The notes under the pieces are model-generated. The model searched no databases and was not told the DNA's origin. It saw only the letters and a program-made list of their open reading frames with translations. Made by a program: the position numbers and the translations under genes. A stretch of 64,000 nucleotides of DNA from VMCP01 sp964527775 (lineage in GTDB: Bacteria; Bacteroidota; Bacteroidia; NS11-12g; UBA955): NCBI GenBank assembly GCA_964527775.1, contig CAZGQS010000003.1:1-64000 (forward strand), read 5' to 3'. Numbering within the stretch: the first letter of the stretch is position 1; the number at the start of each line of letters is the position of its first letter. Of this stretch, positions 54,333-63,345 are shown piece after piece.

Positions 54333-54340
54333 TAAGTTTG
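54333..54340 (+). promoter_or_regulatory. TAnnTTTG -7 promoter element
   Basis: TAAGTTTG, 4 bases before the GTG start of xseA and only 3 bp from the opposing element. Confidence 0.7.
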
Positions 54341-54344
54341 CACT

Positions 54345-55661
54345 GTGTCTAGTCCTAAGTTCTTCACACTTTCTGAAGTCACCACCCGAATCAAGTCGGT
54401 GGTGCAAGAAGTATTTAAGTCTGAATTTTGGATCAAGGCCGAAATCAACAAATTAGGCATCCAAAAACATTCCGGACATGCATATCCGGAATTGGTAGAG
54501 AAGGTCAATGGAAAGTTGGTTGCAGAAATGCGTGCTACCCTTTGGCGCAGCGATTTTGAACGAATAGACCAAGACTTCCGAAGTAAAATCAAAGAGCCTC
54601 TGCGCGAAGGAATCACAGCACTCATCAAGGTCAGAATCACGTTTCATGAATTATACGGGTTGAGCCTTCAGATTTTAGATATTGATTCATCCTTTGTCTT
54701 AGGCGAACTCGAAAAAGAGAAAATTCAAAACATACAGTGGCTCAAAGATCAGAAACTATTTGATCTAAATAAGTACAAATCGCTTCCTCTAGTTCCCAAC
54801 AGATTGGCTGTAATTAGCATTGAAAGCAGCCAAGGATATTCAGACTTTTACAACGTTCTGACCCGCAACACCCACAAATACCATTTTTTCATCAAGGTGT
54901 TTCCTGCAACCATGCAAGGAGATAGAGCCGTAGAAAGTATTGAAATGGCCATGGAGCAAATTGAAAAGCAACTTGGGAATTTCGACGCAGTGGCCATCAT
55001 TCGCGGCGGGGGTGGTGATGTTGGACTAACCTGCTATAACCACATCAACTTAGCCCAAAAAGTGGCCAAATTTCCCCTGCCGGTTCTTTCAGGAATTGGG
55101 CATTCAACCAATCTGACAGTCGTTGAGATGGTCAGCCATTATTCAGGAATCACACCCACTGATTTAGCGGATTTTCTATTGAAAAAAATGGAGGGATTTG
55201 AACGCGAAATTGAGCATCTTTCTCAATCTATGGTTGGTTCTGCTTTTGGACTTTTGGACGCTCAGAAATTGTCTCTTTCAACATCTGCTGGACTTTTACG
55301 GGCGAATACCCGCATGAATTTGAATCAGCAACATACCCGCTTAAATAGGTGGGTTGAGTCGGTACAAAAGAACATTCCCAGAAGAATATCCCGAGAAAAA
55401 GAGTCTCTCGAAACACTAAAAATAAACCTCAAAACATTCTGGAGCAGACAACGCTCCCAAGAAACCCAGAAGTTGGAGTGGATGCAAAAGAACCTGGAGT
55501 TGCTTGACCCCAAAAGACTATTAGAACGAGGATATTCATTAACCCTCCACAACGGAAAACCTCTGAAATCAGCTGCACAAGTTAAAGAAGGTGAGGAAAT
55601 TACTACTTGGTTATCTGAGGGAAAAATCACATCAACAGTAAATAATACATCAAACGATTAA
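54345..55661 (+). CDS. xseA: Exodeoxyribonuclease VII large subunit
   Basis: A 438-residue large subunit of exonuclease VII, which degrades single-stranded DNA from both ends. An N-terminal OB-fold (EFWIKAEINKL, KHSGHAYPELVEK) is followed by the catalytic core: LAVISIESSQGYSDF, AIIRGGGGDVGL and SGIGHSTNLTVVE with ITPTDLADFLL, then long C-terminal helices and the ERGYSLTLHNGKPL tail. The GTG start is set by a TAAGTTTG element four bases upstream. It is followed one base later by xseB. Confidence 0.95.
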   Translation: MSSPKFFTLSEVTTRIKSVVQEVFKSEFWIKAEINKLGIQKHSGHAYPELVEKVNGKLVAEMRATLWRSDFERIDQDFRSKIKEPLREGITALIKVRITFHELYGLSLQILDIDSSFVLGELEKEKIQNIQWLKDQKLFDLNKYKSLPLVPNRLAVISIESSQGYSDFYNVLTRNTHKYHFFIKVFPATMQGDRAVESIEMAMEQIEKQLGNFDAVAIIRGGGGDVGLTCYNHINLAQKVAKFPLPVLSGIGHSTNLTVVEMVSHYSGITPTDLADFLLKKMEGFEREIEHLSQSMVGSAFGLLDAQKLSLSTSAGLLRANTRMNLNQQHTRLNRWVESVQKNIPRRISREKESLETLKINLKTFWSRQRSQETQKLEWMQKNLELLDPKRLLERGYSLTLHNGKPLKSAAQVKEGEEITTWLSEGKITSTVNNTSND

Positions 55662-55662
55662 T

Positions 55663-55857
55663 ATGACCTATCAAGACGCATACAACGAACTTCAAGAGAT
55701 TGTTTCAGAAATTGAAGCCGGTGAAATAGGAATAGATGAGATTTCTCACAAAGTCAAGCGCGCCAGCGAACTCATAGAGGTTTGCAAAGCGAAACTATTC
55801 CAAACCGAACAAGACGTTGATCAAATTTTGAAAAACCTAGAACAACCCGAAGACTAG
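55663..55857 (+). CDS. xseB: Exodeoxyribonuclease VII small subunit
   Basis: A 64-residue small subunit of exonuclease VII. The two-helix form is clear: MTYQDAYNELQEIVSEIEAGEIGID, the usual short turn, then ISHKVKRASELIEVCKAKL and an acidic tail. It binds the long C-terminal helix of XseA. It is one base after the xseA stop and is translated from the same mRNA. Confidence 0.93.
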   Translation: MTYQDAYNELQEIVSEIEAGEIGIDEISHKVKRASELIEVCKAKLFQTEQDVDQILKNLEQPED

Positions 55858-55861
55858 CGGG

Positions 55862-58800
55862 TTATCTAACCTGTAAAATCTGAGAAAATTGTTTTCCGTT
55901 CGCTGTTGCTCTTAAAGAGTAAACCCCCGCTGGTAATTCTGGCATTTGAACAGATATTTCACCTTCATTGGCTTTCTGAGAGCCTTTAAATATCAAGCTA
56001 CCGGTAACAGAATACAATTCAAATTCAACCGTTGAATTATTTGCGCCGTTCAAGCTTATTTTAACTTGATTTCCACCAATAATAGGGTTGGGACTGATTT
56101 GACAATTTCCACGAGACAAATCAAAACAACTGCTTGAATTCAAGAATACCAGACTAAAGCGATCTGCATTAGCGGTTTCAGTACCCGTTGTAACAGTGAA
56201 TGAATGTTCCGTTTTTCCGTTGTTATTTAAAGGTGTCAATGAATTTAGGTATTTATCCAAGATATATCCTTCAATGTTCAAATCACCGGTATGGCTCACA
56301 ACAAACGTATATTTTGAGTCTCTGTATTGTGTAATGTTCAAATGAATGCTATCGCCGTTTTGAGGTATGTTGCGCTTTTCAATTGATAGCAACTTGCCTT
56401 GATTTGCAATGCCCATATTTTCATCCAAGTTCTTGAATTTGGTGGCATCTTCGTCTTTAACATCATTTGAGAAAATGGTATCAAAATAAATCAAAACACC
56501 ATCAGCAGGCATGGCCTTGGCATTCAAGGAATCAGATTGATACAACAAAACATCGTACATACCCATAGGAGGAGTAACTCTCCAAGTACTAGTTAAGGTA
56601 GTAGATTTGCTTGCTTCAGTAAAGGTCAATGAGGCGCTTCCGCCGCTGCTTACAATAAAACATCCTTGTCCGGGTTGTAAAAACTTACGAGCCGCCGATC
56701 CACCTGTTGCGGTATTGTTGCTAATATCAACAGTGGTATACCCGCCTCTAGTAGACAATTTAGGATCCCAAATGTAAAGGGTAGTTTTTGATAAATTCGT
56801 AGAATTATTCAGAACCGTTCCCATGTCAACAGGTGCTTGGTAAGGATTACCCACAAAATTGGTATTTCCGTTGGTGGTATTGAAATCGGTAACCGTTTTT
56901 GAACCAGTAAACAGAGTGCCTGTTGCACGAATTACCGTGTTAGTAGGAGTAGGGGTATTGGTTGCCAAACTTACGGTTCTATCTCCTCGAACCATCAAAC
57001 GATAAGGTGTTCCTGCAGTTAATGTAGTGCTGTTGGTATTGGCAATGCCTGACCAAGTTTGATTCGAATTATTAAAAGTAAACAAGGAAGCGTTTCCAGT
57101 TAAGGTTTGGTCAAATCCATTGGCACCGGTTGTTGAACCTGCAATATGAGTTCCAAATCCAGCAACTGAACTGCCTGATTCTTGCCAGTTAGCGTAAATG
57201 GAGGTGGTGGTTGTTACCGTGGGACTTATAAAGCGGTAAGCACGTTTTGCCGGTACATATTGTTCTGTGGTTACATTTCCGGATACAGACGCTGTTGAAC
57301 CTACAGGATTGACAATGGCCGTTCCCGATGAGTTACTTTTCAGAGTTAAATGTCCCCCGGTAGTCAAAACACCATCAGTTAATGTAAGAGAGCCAAAAAC
57401 ATTGGTTGCGCCTTGTAAGGTTACACCTTCGGAATTATCAATTTCAAATGCTTGCAAATTTTTGGTTCCGCCCAAATATTGAGCCGTAGTTCCATCTAAA
57501 ATAAGCGTTGAACCTGAGGCGCCAGTGATTGTGCCTGAGTTAATGACGTCACCGCTCAAGGTCATAGTAGTTCCCGAAGAAATGGTCAATGTCTTACCTA
57601 CGGGGATTTGCAAAGCACCATCAACACTCCAACTAGCTCCTGTTGAGAACGTGGTACTTCCAGCAGTATTATCTAATATAAATATTTTGTCTGAGGCGAA
57701 ATTACTTGGATTTCCCCCTGTTCCATCAGGATTTCCTGTCCAGTTCGAAGTACTTGTAAGTGCCGTGGTGCTGCCTGATTTAATGTAATACTTAATGTAT
57801 GGTGTCCATTTTGCGTACAAGGTTAAGTTAGCCGTAGTAGAATAGGTAGCCCCGGCAGCATAATTGGTTCCTGAGCCTGAAGGTGTGGTATTCCAACCGT
57901 TGAAATAATACTCATCTTTTACCAAAGTATTTTGGTTGGATAATGTAATAGATCCAGAGGTGAACGACTGTGGGGACGGAGCAGTACCGGATGTGGCACC
58001 GTTGCTGAAATAGGTCACGGTATAGGTAGTCGCAGCAACTTTGAATACAGGTTCTAAAGTTAAGTCAGCATTCAACGTCAACGTGTAAGGATTGCTTGTA
58101 GAAACGCTATTGCCAGTGCTGGTATTTTTCCAATAATCGAACTGATAACCGGTATTAGGAGAGGCGGTAAGGGTGATCTGTGTGCCACTTTCGTAAACAT
58201 CTCCATAAAGTGAACCACCTGTGGTAGTTCCGTTGGTGCTTTTTAACACCTTTAGCATATACACAGTGTTTATTTCTGATTCTACAGATCCACGGGTAGG
58301 GTCACTGCCTCGAGTTGTACCTAATTGATCAGTGGTAACTTTATAGTTGTTTGCATTGCTGCCCACAAGCGTAACCCAGCTTGATGTGGTTTTGTTGTAA
58401 TATCCAACAATTGGACTTCCGTTGTTGCTAGAATATCCGGTTTCGGTACCTTTGTTGGACGTTTGATTGGGATAACTACTCAACTTCAGCGTAGCTGTTT
58501 TGGTCGCATTTGAAACCAAGTGGGGTTGAAAGACTTTAGCTGTTCCAATTTCAGTTCCCGTTCCATCGGTAATTTTGGTGTAGACGCCACCCGCAAAAAT
58601 GGTGTTATTTGAACCGTCAGCAGAGCCTCCGTATTGGATGTTTCCAATGGATGAACTAGAAATAAGGTTGTTGCTAGCATGGTAAATACAGTAATACGCA
58701 TTGGAATTGGTGAAATATCCAGCAAAATCATCTAATGAATATGCTGTGGGAGATGAAGTAGTACCTGAATTTGATGCAGATCTTCTGTAATTGTAGGCAA

Positions 58801-59617
58801 AAATGCAGTTGATTAAATTCGAATTACCTCCATTTACACCTACTGCCCCACCGCCGAAATCACCATATGCAACATTTCCAGTGAATGTTGAATTTAGAAG
58901 ATATAATGTCCCACCATAATTATTGATACCGCCTCCAATTTCTGTGCTTTTGTTATTTGAGAAGGTACAATTATTCATGTACAAAGTACCTTGGTTTTCA
59001 CAACCTCCGCCACCGCCATTGGATGATTCAGAGCGGTTATCTGAGAAGGTAGTCTTCTCTATATACATGGTCCCCGAATTCAAAAATCCACCACCGTATC
59101 CTGCTGAATTTCGAATCAACTGGCAATTAGTCATATAAATGGAGCCAGTATTTCTTAGTCCTCCGCCTCCCGAAAACCCAGAAGCCCTGCCATTGGAAAT
59201 AGTTACTGAATTTAATACCAACTTATTGGCAGAATTCCTGATACATGCACCACCGCTGCTGTAATCTCCGCCTTTAAGAGTAAGGTTTTCAAAGGTAATG
59301 GTCACAGACGAGCCACTAGTAGTAAACATATTATGTGTGGAAGGACTTGTGTTGTTTACTCCCTCATCAGAAACACCCGTAACAGGAACGGTTAAGGTAT
59401 TTCCTTTTCCCTTGATAGTTATAGACTTACTTATTGAAAGTGAAGAGGTTATGGTAATATTATTCTGAATTTCAATAATATCGATAACGCTGCTAGATGA
59501 GTTTGTTATAGCGGTAGCAAGTTCTGAATGAGTAGTTACATATCTGGTGGTTTGACCATAAAGTGAACCTACGGCCAAAGTCAAAATTGCAAGCAAAAAA
59601 CGTTTTTGTGATAGCAT
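55862..59617 (-). CDS. Large T9SS adhesin with beta-helix and InlB-type repeats
   Basis: A 1251-residue cell-surface protein. The signal peptide (cleavage near SLYGQ) is followed by a right-handed beta-helix at about residues 25-330 with repeating GG/N patterns (GGACIRNSANK, GGGGLRNTGSIYMTNCQL, GGGCENQGTLYMNNCTF). Residues 445-605 carry Gram-positive-style InlB B-repeats (GYQFDYWKNTSTGN, YYFNGWNTTPSGSGTNY, LTLYAKW). The next 500 residues are beta-rich. A T9SS type A domain closes it (SPNPIIGGNQVKISL, PAGVYSLRATANGK). It is probably an adhesin or surface-layer cargo. It is convergent with xseAB, four bases apart. Confidence 0.87.
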   Translation of the reverse strand: MLSQKRFLLAILTLAVGSLYGQTTRYVTTHSELATAITNSSSSVIDIIEIQNNITITSSLSISKSITIKGKGNTLTVPVTGVSDEGVNNTSPSTHNMFTTSGSSVTITFENLTLKGGDYSSGGACIRNSANKLVLNSVTISNGRASGFSGGGGLRNTGSIYMTNCQLIRNSAGYGGGFLNSGTMYIEKTTFSDNRSESSNGGGGGCENQGTLYMNNCTFSNNKSTEIGGGINNYGGTLYLLNSTFTGNVAYGDFGGGAVGVNGGNSNLINCIFAYNYRRSASNSGTTSSPTAYSLDDFAGYFTNSNAYYCIYHASNNLISSSSIGNIQYGGSADGSNNTIFAGGVYTKITDGTGTEIGTAKVFQPHLVSNATKTATLKLSSYPNQTSNKGTETGYSSNNGSPIVGYYNKTTSSWVTLVGSNANNYKVTTDQLGTTRGSDPTRGSVESEINTVYMLKVLKSTNGTTTGGSLYGDVYESGTQITLTASPNTGYQFDYWKNTSTGNSVSTSNPYTLTLNADLTLEPVFKVAATTYTVTYFSNGATSGTAPSPQSFTSGSITLSNQNTLVKDEYYFNGWNTTPSGSGTNYAAGATYSTTANLTLYAKWTPYIKYYIKSGSTTALTSTSNWTGNPDGTGGNPSNFASDKIFILDNTAGSTTFSTGASWSVDGALQIPVGKTLTISSGTTMTLSGDVINSGTITGASGSTLILDGTTAQYLGGTKNLQAFEIDNSEGVTLQGATNVFGSLTLTDGVLTTGGHLTLKSNSSGTAIVNPVGSTASVSGNVTTEQYVPAKRAYRFISPTVTTTTSIYANWQESGSSVAGFGTHIAGSTTGANGFDQTLTGNASLFTFNNSNQTWSGIANTNSTTLTAGTPYRLMVRGDRTVSLATNTPTPTNTVIRATGTLFTGSKTVTDFNTTNGNTNFVGNPYQAPVDMGTVLNNSTNLSKTTLYIWDPKLSTRGGYTTVDISNNTATGGSAARKFLQPGQGCFIVSSGGSASLTFTEASKSTTLTSTWRVTPPMGMYDVLLYQSDSLNAKAMPADGVLIYFDTIFSNDVKDEDATKFKNLDENMGIANQGKLLSIEKRNIPQNGDSIHLNITQYRDSKYTFVVSHTGDLNIEGYILDKYLNSLTPLNNNGKTEHSFTVTTGTETANADRFSLVFLNSSSCFDLSRGNCQISPNPIIGGNQVKISLNGANNSTVEFELYSVTGSLIFKGSQKANEGEISVQMPELPAGVYSLRATANGKQFSQILQVR

Positions 59618-59677
59618 TGTGATACGAAGAATAGAAAAAAGTATTACAAAAATATCAAAAAATATCGATAATTACTA

Positions 59678-60508
59678 CTAAATCAGTCGAATACCGCCAT
59701 CATTTAGATAGATTTTGCGCGACTTATACAAACTTCCAACCGCTTCCTTAAATGCCTTTTTACTCATATTTAACTCCGTTTGAATAACATCAGACGGAGT
59801 TTTATCATGATAGGGTAAAAAGCCACCTGCCGACTTCAATCTATCCAACAAGTCTTCGCTTACGGATCTTAACTTGCCTCTTCCCGGCAAAGTCAATGAA
59901 ATATCCACCAATCCACCATCGCGAATCATACGCACAAATCCTTCGGTTTCTTCGCCAATAGCCAATCTGGAGAAAGCTTCATTCTTGTAAACAATTCCCT
60001 GGTATTTTTGGTCAATTACAACTTTAAATCCAACCTCGTTTTCATCGAAACAAAGAATCCTAACTTTTTGTCCTTTATTTAATTCCACATGTTCTCTATC
60101 CAACCACTTGGTCACTCGGGCCGATCCAACCAATCGATCAGTCAATGAATCGAGGAACATGAAAATCACGGCTTTTTCACCCTCTTGAAGTCGTTCGTGC
60201 ATCTCTTTATAGGGGACAAATAAATGTTTTTCAAGTCCCATATCCATAAAAGCTCCGAGTCGAGTAGATGAAACTACTTCCAAATATCCGAATCCGTACA
60301 AAGAAACGAGGGGTTCAATAGTGGTAGCGACCGGTCTTTCTTTGCCATCTAAGTAGATAAAAACCTCGAGTTCTTGTCCCTTAAAAGCTCTATCGGGACA
60401 GTATTTATTGGGAAGTAGGACTTCGTTTTCGAGGGCATCGATGAGGTACCACCCATTATCAGTTTGTCTATTTAATTTGAGCGTAGTTTTCCTTCCAATG
60501 CGTATCAT
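59678..60508 (-). CDS. CvfB-like S1 RNA-binding protein
   Basis: A 276-residue protein of the CvfB/YitL family: three S1-like domains (RIGRKTTLKLNRQ, STRLGAFMDMGLEKHLFVPYKEM and LAIGEETEGFVRMIRDGGLVDISL) and a C-terminal winged helix (LPYHDKTPSDVIQTELNMSKKAFKEA). CvfB affects virulence gene expression in Staphylococcus and binds RNA. Its role in Bacteroidota is not known. The start MIRIG follows TATCTTTG by four bases, so the mRNA would be leaderless. Confidence 0.9.
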   Translation of the reverse strand: MIRIGRKTTLKLNRQTDNGWYLIDALENEVLLPNKYCPDRAFKGQELEVFIYLDGKERPVATTIEPLVSLYGFGYLEVVSSTRLGAFMDMGLEKHLFVPYKEMHERLQEGEKAVIFMFLDSLTDRLVGSARVTKWLDREHVELNKGQKVRILCFDENEVGFKVVIDQKYQGIVYKNEAFSRLAIGEETEGFVRMIRDGGLVDISLTLPGRGKLRSVSEDLLDRLKSAGGFLPYHDKTPSDVIQTELNMSKKAFKEAVGSLYKSRKIYLNDGGIRLI

Positions 60509-60512
60509 GCCG

Positions 60513-60520
60513 CAAAGATA
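60513..60520 (-). promoter_or_regulatory. TAnnTTTG -7 promoter element
   Basis: TATCTTTG on the minus strand, 4 bases before the ATG of the CvfB-like gene. Confidence 0.7.
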
Positions 60521-60632
60521 CGTGGTTTAGAATGAAGGGGGGTGACGTTCGTAGTTATTCATTAAACGAATCAAGGTTAACTTGTTGATATAAATTGGCC
60601 TCAGTATATTTGAGGAATTTGAATTTACTTTA

Positions 60633-61145
60633 TTGAATATGAACCAATTCAACAATCACGATGAACCAGAAAACCCAAAGAAAAATTGGGATACCCTCCA
60701 TAAAATGTTTACCATTGCTTTCGCAGTCTTGGTTATAATCTTGTTTTATGAGAACAGTACTTTAAAAAGTCAAATTAAAACGAAAAATGATCAAATACTC
60801 AGCCAGATCAACGCATCAACAAAGCTGCGCGCTGATGCCTCTAAATTGAGAGAATTGGAGGAAGAAGCAGTTATTCTTCGAGCTAAACTAAATGAACTAA
60901 CCCAACAAGAAATACAAAGAAAAAAGGACAGCGTAAGTAAGGAATTTATGGACTTGCAACAGCAATTGGTTTATGAGAAAGTGAAACTAAAAGATATTTC
61001 CGAATTTCATTTCTTAAGAACAGCTGAGGAAAAAAGAATGCAAATCCAAAATCAAGTGAGCATCATACAAGAAATTCAAAAACGAATGCAAACTCTTTCA
61101 GATCAATTGAATTCACTCAATGAAACTTTGAAAATATATAATTAA
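60633..61145 (+). CDS. Single-pass membrane coiled-coil protein (hypothetical)
   Basis: A 170-residue protein with a hydrophilic N-terminus, one membrane segment at about residues 28-44 (MFTIAFAVLVIILFY) and then roughly 115 residues of heptad-patterned coiled coil rich in Glu, Lys and Gln, interrupted once near EFHFLRTAEEK. There are no cysteines and no catalytic motif. It stands alone between two minus-strand genes. It could be a cell-envelope spacer or scaffold protein. I do not recognise a family. Confidence 0.65.
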   Translation: MNMNQFNNHDEPENPKKNWDTLHKMFTIAFAVLVIILFYENSTLKSQIKTKNDQILSQINASTKLRADASKLRELEEEAVILRAKLNELTQQEIQRKKDSVSKEFMDLQQQLVYEKVKLKDISEFHFLRTAEEKRMQIQNQVSIIQEIQKRMQTLSDQLNSLNETLKIYN

Positions 61146-61200
61146 CTAAAACGCACTCCTTCAAAGGCTCTCTCAACTGGACAGGCAACCTTGAATTTGC

Positions 61201-62454
61201 TTAATCTTCATCCTCGCTGAAATCATCTTTTTCGCCCGAATCAAGGCCTTTTCCACCATTCAAGTCCTCGAATTTCTGTCTCATCGTAGGATTGTTATGC
61301 GTCAATTTTTTGATGGTCAATTCATCGGCTTTGTTGTTAGCCAATCTCAAATTATTCTCAGATGATAATAACGCTTCCTTCGTTTTCTGCAAATGCAAAA
61401 TGGTCTTATCGATCTCGTCAATGGCCGTTTTGAATTTTTGACTGGCCAACTGGTAGTTTCGGGCAAATCCATCTTTGAAATTGTTGATCTTCTCTTCAAA
61501 GTTGGTAATATCTATGTTCTGATTCCTCACCGCAGCTAACTCCGCCTTATATTTCAAGGTATTCATGGCCGCATTTCTCAACAACGTAATGATGGGTATA
61601 AAGAACTGCGGTCGCACCACATACATTTTATCAAACCTATACGATACATCCACAATCCCAGCATTGTAAAGGTCATTGTCTGCCTCCAACATGCTCACCA
61701 ACACCGCATATTCACACTTCTTCTCGTTGCGGTCTTTATCTAATTCCTTAAAGAAATCCTCGTTCCGCTTTTTAGTGGTAGTGCCGTCGTTCTCATTTTT
61801 CATCTCAAACATGATGGATATAATCTCATTTCCAGCCGCATCCGACTCTCGGTAAATAAAATCGCCCTTGCTGCCACTCTTCGAATCATTGTCCTTCTCG
61901 AAATACGCATTTTGAAACGCCGTTGCCCTCAATTTGTTGAACTCGTTCTCGCAAAATTGCTCCAAAGATTCGCCCACCATTTTGGTCGACATTTTCAACT
62001 TCATGTCCTTGCGCAACTCAATCTCCTCATCCTTCATGCGAATCATCTCGTCTTTGGTTTTCAATTCCAGTTGAAACTTTTCTTTCAGCGCGTTCTCAGC
62101 CAAGGTTTTTTCCATTTCTTTGGACTTTAACTCGTTTTGTAACGCATTTTTTTCATCCAATACCTTTTGAACCGCCTGATTGATGCTCAACTGTTTTTCC
62201 AAATCCGCCGCAGCCAATTTTGCCTTCATGTCGGCCAATTCTTGATCTTTCTTTTGGATATGAGTTTGCAAAGCCTGTTTCAAGTTTGCCTCACTCAACT
62301 TGAGCTCTTGCTCTTTTTCCTTCTGAGCCATGGCCATTCGAGTCTGAAGCTCGCTGTTAAACTGTTGGTCGCGCACCTGCTTCAAAATCGCCGCAAACCC
62401 AGCCTCATCAACTTTGAAAGCCGTTTTACAATTGGGACAAATGATATCGTTCAT
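61201..62454 (-). CDS. DUF2130 coiled-coil protein with nuclease-like core
   Basis: A 417-residue member of the DUF2130 family. A zinc-ribbon-like start (IICPNCKTAF) precedes a coiled coil from about residue 40 to 165, then a globular domain with SKGDFIYRE and SIMFEMKNE. The spacing of that Asp and the E-x-K resembles the core of PD-(D/E)XK nucleases, an arrangement similar to RmuC. A second helical stretch and an acidic tail (SGEKDDFSEDED) close it. The biochemical function is not established. It is 50 bases upstream of nothing else on its strand but follows phhB in order. Confidence 0.82.
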   Translation of the reverse strand: MNDIICPNCKTAFKVDEAGFAAILKQVRDQQFNSELQTRMAMAQKEKEQELKLSEANLKQALQTHIQKKDQELADMKAKLAAADLEKQLSINQAVQKVLDEKNALQNELKSKEMEKTLAENALKEKFQLELKTKDEMIRMKDEEIELRKDMKLKMSTKMVGESLEQFCENEFNKLRATAFQNAYFEKDNDSKSGSKGDFIYRESDAAGNEIISIMFEMKNENDGTTTKKRNEDFFKELDKDRNEKKCEYAVLVSMLEADNDLYNAGIVDVSYRFDKMYVVRPQFFIPIITLLRNAAMNTLKYKAELAAVRNQNIDITNFEEKINNFKDGFARNYQLASQKFKTAIDEIDKTILHLQKTKEALLSSENNLRLANNKADELTIKKLTHNNPTMRQKFEDLNGGKGLDSGEKDDFSEDED

Positions 62455-62504
62455 AGAATTAAAAAAAGGGAAGTGAAATTACTGATTTAACATTTTAAAC
62501 CCAA

Positions 62505-62762
62505 TCAATAGTTTTGAAACATATCAACAAATATCCCATCCAACACCCTCGCCAACTCCCAATCCTTTTCTGTAACAATATTCCCCGCATCATGGGTGCT
62601 TAATTTGACCATCACCTTATTGTATACGTTGGTCCACTCCGGGTGGTGATTCAATTTGCTGATTTGCTCACTGGCTCTGATTATGAAATGCATGGCCTCT
62701 TCAAAACTTTTGAATTCAAAGGTTTTGGTTAATTTATTGGTTGATTCATCCCAGTTCGACAT
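62505..62762 (-). CDS. phhB: Pterin-4a-carbinolamine dehydratase
   Basis: An 85-residue dehydratase (PhhB/DCoH family) that recycles 4a-hydroxytetrahydrobiopterin after aromatic amino-acid hydroxylation. The active-site motif NHHPEWTNVYNKVMVKLSTHD is visible near residues 39-59, preceded by FKSFEEAMHFI and followed by GNIVTEKDWELARVLD. No pterin-dependent hydroxylase gene is in the window. The start is supported by TACCTTTG five bases upstream. Confidence 0.9.
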   Translation of the reverse strand: MSNWDESTNKLTKTFEFKSFEEAMHFIIRASEQISKLNHHPEWTNVYNKVMVKLSTHDAGNIVTEKDWELARVLDGIFVDMFQNY

Positions 62763-62767
62763 GCGGT

Positions 62768-62775
62768 CAAAGGTA
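62768..62775 (-). promoter_or_regulatory. TAnnTTTG -7 promoter element
   Basis: TACCTTTG on the minus strand, 5 bases before the phhB ATG. It lies within the first of two GCGGTCAAA direct repeats (62764-62772 and 62783-62791). Confidence 0.65.
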
Positions 62776-62788
62776 GAATAACGCGGTC

Positions 62789-62821
62789 AAATCCCCAATT
62801 ATACCTAATAATTGGGGATTT
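62789..62821. terminator. 14-bp perfect inverted repeat, possible terminator
   Basis: AAATCCCCAATTAT and ATAATTGGGGATTT flank a five-base loop, 23 bases after the stop of the 111-residue gene. The stem is strong but the T run is only three bases on the minus strand, so termination is likely but not certain. Confidence 0.6.
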
Positions 62822-62844
62822 ATATCTCTAAAAACATACCATAT

Positions 62845-63180
62845 TCAGAGATTTCGTTCGAAGCTCTCCAGATTCTCAATCTCCCCTGTAAACTCCAAAA
62901 TGGTGTTGGCTTCGAAGGTGAATGCAGATTTTCCGAAGGACTTTAAAAAGCAGAAATGCAGGGCAATCATCGATAATGCCTGAGCATGAACGCCCACAAA
63001 TCCAAGTCGGTAGCCCTGATTGTACTTGTCAATCAACTCTTGCTTGCTCAATTCCTTGTAGGATTGATAAAATTCTCTGATGCGGTCTTGGTCTCCCTCC
63101 CTGTGTAAATAGAAGTGCGACAGGTTTGAACTACGACTTCCGCCGTGGTTTTCATTGGTGATTATAATAGGTCTACTCAT
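62845..63180 (-). CDS. Conserved small protein of unknown function
   Basis: A 111-residue soluble protein. Visible features are a basic/polar N-terminus (MSRPIIITNENHGG), a charged helix (DRIREFYQSYKELSKQELIDKY), the block GYRLGFVGVHAQALSMIALHF and a short C-terminal strand (ILEFTGEI). There is no signal peptide or membrane segment. Similar short proteins recur in Bacteroidota, but no function is known to me. It is divergent from the 202-residue gene across a long inverted repeat. Confidence 0.6.
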   Translation of the reverse strand: MSRPIIITNENHGGSRSSNLSHFYLHREGDQDRIREFYQSYKELSKQELIDKYNQGYRLGFVGVHAQALSMIALHFCFLKSFGKSAFTFEANTILEFTGEIENLESFERNL

Positions 63181-63291
63181 GGTTCCTTTGTTTTTGGCTC
63201 GATGCCCTCATCATTTTACCACCGCAGCTGGACGTTAGCTCGGTTGGTGACCCACAGGCCTCTTGATGACTCCACAAATATAGGTATTTAA

Positions 63292-63338
63292 CTATTTATT
63301 TACTCACCCTTATAGGGGTGAGGTAAGTAAATAAATAG
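63292..63338. promoter_or_regulatory. Long inverted repeat, possible operator or mRNA hairpin
   Basis: Outer arms CTATTTATTTACT and AGTAAATAAATAG (13 bp, perfect) enclose inner arms CACCC and GGGTG around a TTATAG loop, with a five-base bulge on the right side. It ends seven bases before the ATG at 63346 and lies between two divergent genes. Confidence 0.7.
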
Positions 63339-63345
63339 TAAATCC

